DNA of 64,000 nucleotides from Aldrovandia affinis (taxonomy: Eukaryota; Chordata; Actinopteri; Notacanthiformes; Halosauridae): assembly GCA_029706075.1 (NCBI GenBank), contig JAINUG010000542.1, positions 111,707 to 175,706 on the forward strand, read 5' to 3'. Both the position numbers and the translations under genes were made by a program. The notes beneath the pieces were generated by a model, which had not been told where the DNA came from, made no database searches, and saw only the letters and a list, made by a program, of their open reading frames with translations. Of the stretch, positions 45,982 to 56,638 are shown piece after piece (position 1 is the first letter of the stretch; each line of letters opens with the position of its first letter).

Positions 45982-46236
45982 AGGGCGGCACGGTAGTGGA
46001 AACAGCAAGAAGGTCTCGGGTTCGAGGCAGGCCGGGGCCTTTCTGTGCGGAGTTTGCATGTTCTCCCGTGTCCGTGTGGGTTTCCGCCGGGTACTCCGGT
46101 TTCCTCCCAGTCCAAAGACATGTCTAATTGGAGAGTCAAACCATAAAAATGGTGTGTGTGCCCTGCGATGGATTGGCAGTCAGGGTCCCAATCATAAGAG
46201 CTTAAGCAGCTTAGATAATGGATGGATGGATGGATG
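45982..46236 (+). mobile_element. SINE-like dispersed fish repeat with (GGAT)n tail
   Basis: It starts GGGCGGCACGGTAGTGGAAA, has a B-box-like GGGTTCGAGG (46018-46027), the words GTGCGGAGTTTGCATGTTCT, CCGGTTTCCTCCCAGTCCAA and GCCCTGCGATGGATTGGCAG, and ends in (GGAT)n at 46217-46236. I recognise this word order as a very common interspersed repeat of fish. A TCAAAC direct repeat flanks it (about 45976 and 46239). Confidence 0.8.
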
Positions 46237-46719
46237 TCTTTCAAACCATAAAAAATGTACAGTCATCCCAATCATAAGACTTTAACAATCTTTAATAATC
46301 ACTGTCTTGTACACTCCGTAATAGTTTCCATTTTAATACCATCACTCTGTGCGGATGGTCCTCTGCTTTCATTGTATATTCGCTCAACCAATCCTATCTT
46401 CTTGATGTCATATCACGGTACAGTGGCATCGCCTCTTTGTGATGCATCTGGTGAGGTCCTCTTTGAGAGCTCCTTTGTTCATAGCGTAAAATTAAATCAA
46501 ATTGATTGATTGACTGATTGACAGATTTTTACCCCTGGTTTATTATTATGGTTTGGACTATCACAAATAGCTATGGACTTTTCCCTTGGAAAACACTCAA
46601 ATAAGTTACAAATTCACTGTGAGATGATGAAATGTAAATAACAGGGGTGTTACACCAGGTTTAACTTCCTGGGCCTGAGGGACTGTGATGGATAGATAGA
46701 TAGAGTCAGGGGGGCAACT
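46237..46719. other. Partial echo of the preceding repeat, then unique sequence
   Basis: 46241-46285 (CAAACCATAAAAAATG, TCCCAATCATAAGACTTTAA) repeats words found inside the SINE-like element at 46138-46205. The rest is unique without a gene. Confidence 0.5.
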
Positions 46720-46856
46720 CATCCCACCCAATGCCTACCCATTCCCACCCATTCCACCCAATGCCCATCTATTCCCACCCATCCCACCCAATTCCCACAT
46801 TCTCTCTCTCATCCCACCCTATGCCCACTTCTTCCCACTCATCCCACCCAATACCG
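46720..46856. repeat. Degenerate ~30-bp CCCAC-rich minisatellite, about five units
   Basis: Units start CATCCCACCCAATGCC or close variants and recur about every 29-31 bp. Confidence 0.75.
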
Positions 46857-47518
46857 AGCAGTGGATGAGGGCGGCAGGCACATCCCTCAGAGCACCCCCC
46901 CCAACCCACAGTGCTGAGTATAGATGTCAACAGTGCAGAAAGTTATTTGCTGGCTGAGAGTGGAGGGAGAGCAGAAGTCACTGTCGATTATGATGTAATT
47001 CCGCTTTCCACAGTTTCGTAAAGTCACCCCTGCGATGCCCCCTTTTTTCGCACTGCGGGGCCCCCCCCGGCTTGGCCCCTGCGCAACGTGTATTAGAAAC
47101 TCCTCAATTTCACACATGCTTACTCTTGAGTGAGTTTCGCATAGAGGGATTAGGGGGGCAGGAAGTGCAAGGGGAAATGGGACGAAAGACACCACATTTA
47201 ATGGACTGACAGGCCTTAGCCAGTGTCCTCTCCATTTCCAGCTCGCTCCCCGCCTTTCTGCTTCGCTGCACCAGCACTCTAATCCACAGCCCCCAGTTCT
47301 GCCCTGTGTTGTCCCCCCCAACCCCCCACACATGTTGCTTCAGTAGAGTTTATTTTCTCTGTCATTGACAGGTTTTTTTGTTTTTGTTTTTGCTCTGCGT
47401 AGCAGTAGATACATAATCAAAGGGTTGTGGAGGTTATCTTTCACTAAAGCAATTTTACACTCTGGGGGTCTCAGTCCAGATCAATGATCAAGCCTCCATC
47501 TCAAAACAAATAAACAAA
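46857..47518. other. Unique non-coding sequence
   Basis: No gene recognised; a C run near 47063-47070. Confidence 0.4.
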
Positions 47519-47590
47519 CAGGGGAGAGAGAGAGAAAGGGAGGGAGGGAGAGAGAGAGAGAGAGGAAGAGAAAGGGAGGGAGAGAGAGGG
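47519..47590. repeat. (GA)n/(GGGA)n simple repeat
   Basis: GAGA and AGGG units; reverse frames are Ser/Leu artefacts. Confidence 0.85.
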
Positions 47591-48337
47591 CTGAGGGTCC
47601 GGGGAGGCTGAACGGACAGAGCGTTTGAATAAATTGAGGGCCGGGTCAACCAGCGAGGGGTTTGATGGATGTGTTTGCCGGTTGGTAAACAGGGAGGAGT
47701 CTGGGAAAATCGGCATGCAGATGGGACAGCTTCAGTGTTGTTGGTCCGTGGGCTATGGGCCGTGTCCTGGGGGGGTGGCTCAGGTGTCAATGCCCATCCC
47801 TCCCTGCGTCCCGGTCACACACTGCCTCACCGCCCGTTCCACAACAGGCTTTTTCCCACAGTTCAATTTAGTTCAACCCCCGAGACGTCTATCAGGAATT
47901 GCCTCCCTTCTTATATATTGCCGAATAACGCGAGTTAACGGCTGTGTCTCCATTAGAGCGCGCTGGTTTTGATTCCTGAGAAACTCAGTGGGAGCTGGGG
48001 AGTAATTTGCATTTAAATCGGAGAACTTTGACTTCCTAAATTCCATAGAACAAACAAAGTTAAGAGAGTGGACGTGCTTGGAGGGATGTGTGATCACGTG
48101 CCTTAATGGGCACGAAATGTAATGCAGGCAGGTACCTTGTTTAATGCCGGTTGAGGTGTTGCCCAGAATGCATTGCAAAATTAGTTTTTGCTATCCACAG
48201 ATCCATCTCCTTAATAAAGACTTTCAACCTGATGAATTTTTACTTGATCCACTTGCAGCAATAATAGTTCCAGTAGTAGTAGTTGTAGTGGACATAAGTA
48301 GTTGTAGTAGAAATACCATCCAGTTTCTTGATTTTTA
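47591..48337. other. Unique non-coding sequence
   Basis: No gene recognised. 47860-48110 has conserved-element-like texture. 48260-48310 carries short GTAGTAGTT-type units. Confidence 0.35.
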
Positions 48338-48898
48338 ATTGGTGTCAAAAAGGTGGAACAACATTTGTAAACAAGGGACACAAAGTATATTGAAGTCAGA
48401 TGCTTCCACACAGGTGTTGTTTCTGAATTAATTCAGCAATTAAAATCCCAGCATGCTCAGGGTCATGGACAAAAATGCTGGGCAGGCCTGGTTGCCTATA
48501 ATTATGGCTAGAATGGGTAGAAGACAAAACCTCACTGGCTTCGAAAGAAGGGTGATTGTTGGGGCACATTTTCGCAGGAGCTTCAGTGATGAAGCCTTGC
48601 TGATGTTTCAGGAGGAACAGTGTCTAAGGTGATGTCATGGAACTCTGAGGGAAAGACATCATCAACAAAGTGCAACTGGATTGTAATGTCCATGCATTAG
48701 TTCAAGATGAACCACTAAACAGTGGATGAGAATTAAACAGGCTAAATGAACAGGTGAGCGACTAAACCAATTGACCGCAAATTTCAAACTAGGGTGTGAG
48801 CAGGCAGCTTCATCATGAACGGATTGACGAGAACTCTACGGAGCAGGACACCATAATCATATCATATTGGTGTTTCCACCTTTTTTGGACTGGGCACT
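48338..48898 (+). mobile_element. Tc1-like derivative keeping only the N-terminal part
   Basis: The left end GGTGTCAAAAAGGTGGAACA and the right end read in reverse, CCAGTCCAAAAAAGGTGGAA, are imperfect inverted repeats. Inside is the start of a Tc1 transposase on plus; the catalytic half has been deleted. A CR1-type tail (AGAACATAAGAACATAAG) follows at 48906-48924. It is the opposite deletion type from the half-transposase copies at 10250, 32698 and 35900. Confidence 0.7.
48504..48700 (+). pseudogene. Tc1 transposase N-terminus, frameshifted
   Basis: From the ATG at 48504 the frame reads MARMGRRQNLTGFERRVIVG and then degenerates; a second frame continues GGTVSKVM and GKTSSTK. This follows the known start of a Tc1 subfamily (DL..FERGVIVGAR, then a TVSKV recognition-helix motif and GKTSS linker). 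The helix-turn-helix is thus partly recognisable. No DDE residues remain. Confidence 0.75.
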
Positions 48899-49604
48899 CT
48901 CTGCATAAGAACATAAGAACATAAGCATCTGTGTGTCTGTATTGTGTTTGACCTTTTGGAGACCACAGCTGTTTATTTATTTCTCCCTTTCTCTGTGTTT
49001 CTCTCTTTCTCTCTCTCTGACTCTGTTGCCCAACTCTCAATCAAACTATGCTTTTATCTCTCCTTTAATTTCTGGTTGTTTCATTCTCATTCTTCCTCTT
49101 TTTTTTCTGCCCTCTGTTTTTCCAGAACTCTCCCTTCCCCTGCTCTCTCGTTTCCCTCAGATCTGGTCTGGTGTGGGAGAGGATTAATAATGACCAGCAT
49201 GTCTTGACAAATGGTCCCTCAGAGCAGAGCAGATTAAGCCAGCTGTGTCCCTCTCTCTCAACCCAAACCCCAACCCCCCCGCCCATGCCAGTACCTGTCT
49301 GAGCCTGCTGATCGACTCTGGCCAGCCGCCCCCCCCTCCCCTGTCCTCAAGTGCCATCCACTGTTACCTTGGACCTAGACCCCTGTGCTCCATCCCTCCT
49401 CCCACTTCTGTATGGACACATAGACTTGCCCGCGTCCACCCTGACAGCACCCTGTTGTGCCTCTGTAGAAAGGCTGCGGTGTCCCAACTGTGTCAGTGGG
49501 GTCTGAGGTTTGTGTTTCACACCACTCTGCCGGCTCAGCGCTCCCCCACCCCCGCCTCGCTGGTCCTGTCCAACTGCGCCAACCCCCCATGTCCTGTCCA
49601 TATC
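48899..49604. other. CR1 tail, CT-rich tract and unique sequence
   Basis: 48906-48924 is a bare CR1-type tail. 48984-49022 is CT-rich. The remainder is C-rich unique DNA; overlapping frames at 49245-49628 have no domain. Confidence 0.45.
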
Positions 49605-49676
49605 CAAACCTCACCCATTATGAGCTAAAAGGCAGAACTGATCCTAGATCAACACTCTGAGATGCTTTGTACATAC
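49605..49676. mobile_element. Fragment of a short hairpin element
   Basis: CCCATTATGAGCTAAAAGGC, AACTGATCCTAGATCA and ACACTCTGAGATGCTTTGTA match 60825-60885 closely. The other arm is missing here. Confidence 0.7.
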
Positions 49677-50532
49677 AGGCACAGGTCAACAAAGGTTTGT
49701 TTTTGTTTTCCCTGTTGTTGCTTGGCCCCGCTGTCTCGATCCTCATCAGCGGGACACCGACACTAATTTCCTCTGTTTAACAGGCCTGCCATTGCACTGT
49801 GTGTTACAGGGCCTGGGAGAAGCAGTGATGGAGCCCGGAGCCATGAAATGCATGCTTCTGTCCCGGCCACAGTGTCATCTCTCAGAACACAAGGCTCGGA
49901 AACCCAACACAATTCAATTAACAAACAATCGTCCCTGTTTAATTAAGGCCTTAATAATTGTCATTGAGCTCTAGTTAACTTTTGATAAGCGCTGTCCTTA
50001 AAAAGATAATTTACTTGTTAAGTAATTAGAATATTTTTTTTTCTATTAAAATCTACTATTAAAGGCTTCCACCAGTAATTTTTTAAGCAATTTGTAAAAT
50101 ATTTTAAGTAACTATCTCAGCGATTTGTTAATTAATCACCCCCCCCCCCCAATCAGATAATTGGTCACTTAATTAAGAATCTATTAACTTGATAGATGCC
50201 AGTAAATGAATGTAGTACATGAATAAGGATTTACGTGTGAAAAAGTCTCTGAGACGGAGATGGCGTCATTCGCCGCGTGGAGAGGTGGGCCAGGAGTCCG
50301 CAGCACAGGCAGTTTCTCAGGCGCGATGGCGAGATTAGATTGTTCCTGATAAGATAACTCCTTTAAGGAGCTTATCATTCAGTTTCACGCTGTATTCAAT
50401 TTAGATCCCGAGATATGCGGAGAAATAAATGAGTTTTTTTGGGGGATACTGAGATAGCGAAATGTACGTACAGTGTGTCTAATTTAAGAACACGCTGCAC
50501 GCGGGAAAGACGTGGTCAGGTTTGGAGGTCCG
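49677..50532. other. Candidate conserved non-coding element
   Basis: 49880-50060 is densely packed with TTAATTAA, TAATAATTG and GTTAACTT-type words (GTTTAATTAAGGCCTTAATA, CAATTCAATTAACAAACAAT) next to normal-complexity sequence. This is the most enhancer-like stretch in the window by eye. No gene is present. A poly-C run lies at 50138-50149. Confidence 0.4.
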
Positions 50533-50831
50533 AGCTTTGCGCTCCGTGAGGTACCACAAAACAGTTTACTGATGATCTACAACAAATTAGCAACAGTTAC
50601 AGGAATAAAGGAAACACAAACATAAAGTGTCTTAATAGGGAGTTGGGCCACCACAAGCCTCCAGAGCAGCTTCAGCATGCCTCAGGCATAGATTCTACAA
50701 GTATCTGGAACTCTATCGGAGGGATGCAATGCCATTATTCCATGAGAAATTCCATCATTTGGTGCTTTGTTGACGGTGGTGGCAAATGCTGAACGCTTCA
50801 TTTACTAAAGTGTTTCCTTTATTTTGGCATT
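50533..50831 (-). mobile_element. Half-transposase Tc1 derivative with 5' extension, deleted
   Basis: 50533-50600 (AGCTTTGCGCTCCGTGAGGT onward) is nearly the same as 22768-22826, and the body follows with CAGTTACAGGAATAAAGGAA. After about 50790 the middle of the element is missing and the sequence jumps to the right end (AAGTGTTTCCTTTATTTTGG), which is itself decayed. It belongs to the same odd-ended subgroup as the copy at 22768. Confidence 0.8.
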
Positions 50832-51516
50832 GTATGTTATGATCTCATTGCTTAGTTAGTACATCAGTTGAAGTCAAACACAGTGAGGATGCTCTTGGCA
50901 AGTGACAGCCAATGATTGACTTGGTAATCAGCTCACGGTTTCTGATTGGTTCCATCGATTAATGAGCCTTCATAGGCTGTGAAGTTGAGGAGCAGCAAGA
51001 GTAACAGTTGGGGGTCACAGCAACGTTCTGAAATGGGGCCAGGCCCGAACAGGGCTGTGCTGGACCGGGGGGTGTTGTGTGTGTGTGTGTGTGTGTGTGC
51101 ATGGAGCCTGTGACATGTGTGTGTCTGTTTGTGACACACACGCACACACGCGCACACACACACTGTGGCCCGGCTTCCATATGCCATCCTAGGCCTTGCC
51201 TCTTGGACAGTGTGAATTCATCATTGTGTAATGTCTGCCCGGGTCATTAATCGTGTCTTGCCACGGGTCCACTGGGCTTGTCACTTGGGTGTAACACATC
51301 TATACATCTACCCTACCCCCCTCCACCCCACTCCCCACCTCTCCCACCTCCCACCCGTGTGTTTACCTGTACTGTTCCAGGGCTTGTTTATCCACGCAGG
51401 CCCCTCTAGACCTCACTGACCCATTTTGGCTTTTTCTTTTTCCTCCAGTCCTTTACAAAGAAGTCAATTTTTCACACAAAGTCACATCCTAGACTCTTCC
51501 TCTTGTTGTGAGAGAG
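50832..51516. other. Unique sequence with opposed (GT)n and (CA)n runs
   Basis: (GT)n at 51073-51100 and 51116-51126 faces (CA)n at 51136-51163, so this segment can form a hairpin. The rest is unique without a gene. Confidence 0.6.
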
Positions 51517-51674
51517 AAGCAGTTCAGCCCAGCGCAGAAGGGGGGCAGGCGATCAGTTTTGGGTGGCCTTCGCTCGCTCCGTACACATGACCCTACTCCC
51601 CAGAACCAGAAGCTGCTGTGCGAGGTGGGAACATCACCCCCTTTTGATCCCTCAGGTCGTGGGATGGCTGCCGT
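51517..51674. repeat. Duplicated segment, upstream copy
   Basis: This 158-bp unique-looking segment (AAGCAGTTCAGCCCAGCGCA to GGATGGCTGCCGTG) has a second copy at 53469-53639 inside the Tc1 element. Shared blocks include GCGATCAGTTTTGGGTGGCC and AGAAGCTGCTGTGCGAGGTG. The flanks are not shared. Confidence 0.9.
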
Positions 51675-52116
51675 GTGTGTATGTGTTTGCCCCAGGGGCA
51701 ATGGCTCTTGATTTGCTCGGTGCGGTCCCTCGGGCAGTGTCTGCTCCTTCCTGCGTGGGTGATGCATTGACTTGGTGGAGTGGCGGGGGGGTGGGGTGGC
51801 TTTAGGGGGTTTGAGGAGGGGGGTAGCTGGCACCTTTACACCTCTATCTGAATGGGAAGTGGGAAGGGGGTCAGAGCTATTTGTGTGATGTGTTTTGTTG
51901 CGAGCGTCTGTTTTGGTTTCGAGCCGCAGCGTAATCCTCGACCTCTGGTGAATCGTTGGCAGGGGCTGGGCGTGGGGATCAGCTGTTCCCCCAGCATGGG
52001 TCCATTAGCACGTACCCCCACACCTCTCCCCCAAAGCTGGCCTGGGCCCCTCACCGCCAGCACCCCCCTCAGGCACCACCAGAGCCTCCTTTATCCTGCC
52101 TCACAATAAAAACATG
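51675..52116. other. Unique non-coding sequence
   Basis: No gene or repeat recognised. Confidence 0.4.
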
Positions 52117-52168
52117 CTCCGTCTATGTGTGTCTGTCTGTCTGTGTGTCTGTCTATCTATCTATATAT
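52117..52168. repeat. (TCTG)n/(TCTA)n tract at the left edge of the Tc1 element
   Basis: TGTCTGTCTG and CTATCTAT units ending in TATATA. The same unit types resume on the other side of the Tc1 insertion (53897-54065). Confidence 0.85.
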
Positions 52169-52549
52169 ACAGTGCCTTGCAAAAGTACCAAACCCTTGAA
52201 CAATTCTCACATTTTGTTGCTTTCAAGCATTCATTTATAACATTTTCATTTGAGAACTAATGCCTGTTATAAATACAACCTACTCCATACATTTGTAAAA
52301 AAAAAAACAAGCAAGTGAAGTGAAGTACGTAAACAAGTGAAAAGTATATAGATACTTAAAATGAAATAAAAATGGAAAAATGTTGATTGCAAAAGTATTC
52401 AGACCCTGTGCTCTGACAGCTGTACGTTAATGCAGGTGCAAAACATTACCTTAATGAGCCACACAATGAGTTGATTGGCCTCTGTCTGTTTGCCATAACA
52501 GTGATTGTCATGATTTCATGATTCAAAATACCTGTCTTTGTGAGGATCA

Positions 52550-53720
52550 TTGGTTGGTATTGGGTTTGAAGGAAATCCACAAAAATGTAGACCAAAAAAC
52601 TTTCTCAGGAAGCCAGGGATCAAAAGGCATAGATTAGGAGAAGGATGCACAAAAATATCTAAGGTTTTGGATATCTTAGTGATCACTCTTGGCTCAATAA
52701 TCAAGAATGAAAACTACATCATACCACCCAGATCCTGCCTAGAAAAGGCCGTCCCTCCAAACTCAGTGACCAAACAAGGAGGAGACTTGTGAGGGAAGCC
52801 ACTGTGAGGCCAACAATTACTCTAAAAGAGCTACAGAGTTCAGTGGCTGAGAATGGAGAAATAGTGCATCAATCAACAATATCAAGAGAACTGCATAATA
52901 CTGGCCTGTATGGCATGGTGGCAAGAAAAAAGCCATTACTTAAAACAAAACATCTCAAAGCCCAATTGGAGCTTGCTAGACAGTGTGTGAATGCTCCAGC
53001 TAAGATGTGGGAAAAGGTTTTGTGGTCAGATGAGACTAAAATAGAGCTTCTTTGCCAAAATGCAAAGCGGTATGTATTGCACAAACCTAACACTGCCTAT
53101 GCCCCACGTAACACCATCCCTACAGTAAAGCATGGTGGTGGCAGTATCATGCTATAGGGATGCTTCTCTTCAGCAGGGACTGGGAAACTTGTCAAAATAT
53201 AAATAATGGATGGAGCAAAGTACAGGCAGATACTGCAAGAAAATCGCCTCCCATAAAATGAAGCTGGGGCAAAAATGCACCTTTCAGCAGGACAACAATG
53301 CAAAGCACAGAGTCAAAACTACATTGGAATAGCTCAAGAATAAAAAGGTGACCTTGAGTGGCCCAGTCAAAGTCCTGACCTGAACTCCATCGAGAATCTG
53401 TGGCACAACAAAATTGCTGTCCATAAGCGATGTCCAAGCAACTTGAGAGAACTGGAGCAATTCTAGCAAAAGCAGCTCAGCCTAGCGCAGAAGGGAGGGG
53501 GGAGGAGGGGCTGGCGATCAGTTTTGGGTGGCCTCCGCCGCTCCGTCAGCGGGACTCTACTCCCCAGAACTAGAAGCTGCTGTGCGAGGTGGGAACATAA
53601 CCCCCTTTTTATCCCTCAGGTCGTGGAATGGCTGCTGTGAATGGGTGAAAATCACCTCCAACCAGTATGCAAAGTTGGTAGAAACTTTGTGCAAAAAGAC
53701 ATAAAGCTGTTATTGCAGCA
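52550..53720 (+). pseudogene. Tc1 transposase, all regions recognisable but disrupted
   Basis: 52550-52790 encodes a degenerate helix-turn-helix region. 52789-53157 is open for 122 codons with [30 protein letters not shown] and [11 protein letters not shown] (first catalytic Asp, near 53028), ending GGGSIML at a TAG (53155-53157). Then follow FQQDNNAKH (second Asp, near 53291) and [15 protein letters not shown] (Glu, near 53392) in other frames. After ELEQF an unrelated 171-bp insert precedes EWVKITSNQYAKLVETL (53640 onward). Multiple stops and the insert make it inactive. Confidence 0.9.
53469..53639. repeat. Duplicated segment, copy inserted in Tc1
   Basis: 171 bp matching 51517-51674 apart from a G-rich expansion near 53495-53510 and scattered substitutions. 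It sits exactly between the ELEQF and EWVKI codons of the transposase, where Tc1 relatives are continuous. No target duplication or terminal repeat is visible. Confidence 0.9.
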
Positions 53721-53896
53721 AAAGGTGCTTCCCCCAAATATCAATGCAAGGGGTCTGAATATTTATGCAAACAGCATATTTAATAAATATATATATATTT
53801 ATAAAACATCGCATTTAAAAAAATGTGAAAATATAATTTATAATCCAGCAACATTTGAAAACTTTACAAGTGTCTGAGTACTTTTGCAAGGCACCG

Positions 53897-54065
53897 TATA
53901 TATATACATTCATGTCTCCGTCTGTCTGTGTGTCTGTCTATATGTATCTTTCGTTCTATCTATCTGTCTCTTTCAATGTGTTTGTCTGTCTGTCTGTCTA
54001 TCTATATATCTGTGTGTCTGTCTGTTTTCCAGTCTATCCATATCTATCTATCCATCTTTTGATGG
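53897..54065. repeat. (TCTG)n/(TCTA)n tract at the right edge of the Tc1 element
   Basis: TGTCTGTCTG, TCTATCTAT and CTTTCAATGTG units. Part of the same array as 52117-52168 before the transposon landed. The Ser/Val/Cys-rich frames are artefacts. Confidence 0.85.
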
Positions 54066-55079
54066 ATCTGTCTGTTTCTTTCAATGTGCACGTCATGCAT
54101 GCAAACTTACGTCTTTGCTTACTGCGTGTTAATAGATTATGTGGAAATGTGTTGTGCTGACACGGGGCATTGAGAAAGCTTTGTGCTCAGTGCTATAAAA
54201 TCCATAGCAGAAGTACACGCAAAGAAATGGGATTCAATGCAAATTGATCAAATGTTTGATGAAATGCACACAGGGTCCTGTTCTGGAATAAGGAAATATC
54301 TATCTGATTGATATAACTGATGCTTCAAAGATAAGGAAAATTGAAAAGGAATGGGGGGATGAAAGGAGAGGAAAAGGATTGAATTAAAATTGATGAAAGG
54401 CTCCAGGATTGCGGTACATAAGGTCTACTGTAAACAATAGAAAATATATATATATTTATCAAGACACCCATCTGTGCAGTTGTTTTGTGCGCTTGCTAAT
54501 GAAATTTCATGAAGAAATCTTTCTGGGTTTTTTTGTTAGCGCCAGAGTGGCAGCAGGAGCGCACCTGCTGTATCCTCCTGCTTGCTCTTGACTTCACCTA
54601 AAGACCTCTCTCTCCTTTTCTTCTTCTCTTCCTCTCCTCCGCCATACGGGCACGTTAACGGCTGCATTAGGCAGTGTTTTCATAGTGGAAGAGGGTAGGG
54701 ATTGGAGAGAGAGGGAGAGACGGGGGGCATGTAACTGGCAGTTTTGGGGGGGCCCATTACAGAGAAGAACGGTGTGTGGGGGGGGCTCAGCGGGGCGACT
54801 CTCTCCAAAGCGACGTGCCCATCCCCACTGTGGCCAATTAACCAAATTGCAGCAAAAGAGCATTTTATTAGTATTTGCCCACAGCCTCTGCACATCGCAA
54901 TAAATTTCCTTCAGGCGCACTGAAAACAAATTGGCACATTAACTTGTGAGTGGCTGAAGAGGTGCTTTGGCTTTGCCTGGGGGCTGCCTGGTATCAAAGC
55001 GTCAGCCGTTCTGAGCAATCTGCAGGCTTTATCATTCACCGGCCTGCCTGTGACAGAGCAGCAGGGTCGCCACAGGGGC
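54066..55079. other. Unique non-coding sequence
   Basis: No gene recognised. G runs lie near 54745 and 54775. 54820-54960 (TGGCCAATTAACCAAATTGC) might be a conserved element. Confidence 0.35.
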
Positions 55080-55397
55080 TCTCTCCCTCTCTCTCTTTCT
55101 TTCTCTGTGTCTCCCTCTCTCTCTCTTCCTCTCAACCTCTCTCTCTCTCTCATTTTCTCTCTCTTTCTTTCTTTCTTTCTCTCCCTCCGTGCCTCCCGCT
55201 TTCTTTCTCTCTCATTCTCGCTCTCTTTTTTTCTTTCTCTCTCCTTCCCTCCCTCCCTGCCTGCCACTTTTTCTCTCTCTCTCTCACCCTCTCTCGCTCT
55301 CTTTCTTCCTCTCCCTCCCTTCCTCTCTTTCTCTCTCTCTCTTTTCTATTGGTTTTCTGTAATGGTTTTAGTATTCATTCATTCATTCATTCATTTT
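55080..55397. repeat. Long (CT)n-rich tract and (ATTC)n
   Basis: CT, CTTT and CCCT units at 55080-55345, then (ATTC)n at 55374-55397. Long frames on both strands are artefacts. Confidence 0.9.
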
Positions 55398-55789
55398 TTG
55401 GTTTGTGTTTGGTGGGCATGGGTAAAATAAAGAAGTGTTAAAATTAAAAACAAATATTTTCTCTTGCTCGCTCGCTCAACCAACTGTTGTTGGCCATTGT
55501 AGAGTCCCATTGTTTACTGCTTACACTCAAATTCAAAACCAAAATCAAAATCTGCTTTATTTGCCAAAGCAGCATTATTATTGTAGTACAGTACTATTGT
55601 GACACTGTCTGGCATGACCAAAAGCCATTTTCAGTTAGGACTGTTGGCTGCATTCTCCCATTTTCCCTCTCTCCCTCCCTTCTTCCCACCGTCTTATGTC
55701 TCTCTTGGTTTGCCATTGTTGTCGAAGTGCCCCTCTATGAGCAGTGTGCGTTCTCTTGTCAGTGCAGTGTTTGTGTTATTGCGTGTATA
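55398..55789. other. Unique sequence with a possible dispersed-repeat fragment
   Basis: 55545-55575 (AAATCTGCTTTATTTGCCAA) resembles the TGCTTTATTGGC word in the repeat at 207-300 and also lies beside a CT tract. The remainder is unique. Confidence 0.4.
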
Positions 55790-56062
55790 TTGACTCCACT
55801 ACCACTGAATTCTGCACATCTAGCCAATTGTCATCACCACTGCCTACTTGTTTAATACTTTTTGTATATGTATAATTGTTTACTCCTTCCCAGTGTTACA
55901 GGTATGATATGCAGCTGCCTACAACGATGTCTATCGCTGTATTACTGCACTAATCTCTTGCGCAAACTATGATTGTTCCTACCATGTATTCATCTTGTAA
56001 GTTGCTCTGGATAAGAACATCTGCTAAATGCTTAAAATGTAGATTGTAAATGTAAATATAGA
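55790..56062 (+). mobile_element. L2-like LINE 3' end
   Basis: The sequence TTGACTCCACTACCACTGAA, then CATCACCACTGCCTACTTGT and ACGATGTCTATCGCTGTATT, matches 22470-22700 throughout. The tail is GTTGCTCTGGATAAGAACAT plus CTGCTAAATG and TGTAAATGTAAAT. Only the 3' untranslated region and a few coding bases remain. Confidence 0.85.
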
Positions 56063-56599
56063 TATTGACATTTAATATGTAGATATGTACAGATTTATGG
56101 CCCACGTACATTCTGTAGCACCAGCTTCAGCGCTACGTCAACAGCCCTTTCTGCAATTTCCGCAGGATTAGCACGTTTATTAGCACGTTTTGTTACATGT
56201 GGTGATAATCCCATTAGGAATTATCGATTGTCACGTACAGTGGTGAATCGTTCACTTCAGCGGTGCAACGGGGGCTTGTACTCCTCACACGGTGGTGTCT
56301 GGAGTAGCATTTTGTCTGGACGAGAAAAGAAGTAAAATAAATAAATACATTTGATACCGTTTGGATGGAGGCCAGCCGAGTTCAACGGTTTGAGCAGACA
56401 GTGATGCGCTCTCTCTCTCTCTCTCTCTCTGCTTACTTGCTCTCTCTTTCTCTTAAATTCAAATATAAATGACATGACAAGTTACCTTGTGTTACTCAAG
56501 GCAAAAAAAAATACATATATGACAGCCCCCCCAAGAAGGGGGTTGTTACAGCAACCCACCCCTTCCCACACATATACACCCCACATTACTCTCTCTCCC

Positions 56600-56638
<39 letters not shown>

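Larger units (their letters stand above)
52170..53896 (+). mobile_element. Near full-length Tc1-like transposon, inactive, with an internal insertion
   Basis: The ends CAGTGCCTTGCAAAAGTACC and, in reverse, CGGTGCCTTGCAAAAGTACT are terminal inverted repeats flanked by TA (52168-52169, 53897-53898). Removing the 171-bp insert leaves about 1556 bp, close to the usual 1.6 kb. An inner CAAAAGTATTCAGACC near 52389 repeats part of the terminus. The plus-strand transposase is broken. It landed in a TCTA/TA-type simple repeat. Confidence 0.95.

Noticed and set aside
52789..53157. 122-codon plus frame as an intact host gene
   Set aside because: It is a piece of a Tc1 transposase that ends at an internal stop; downstream catalytic blocks continue in other frames within the same terminal repeats.
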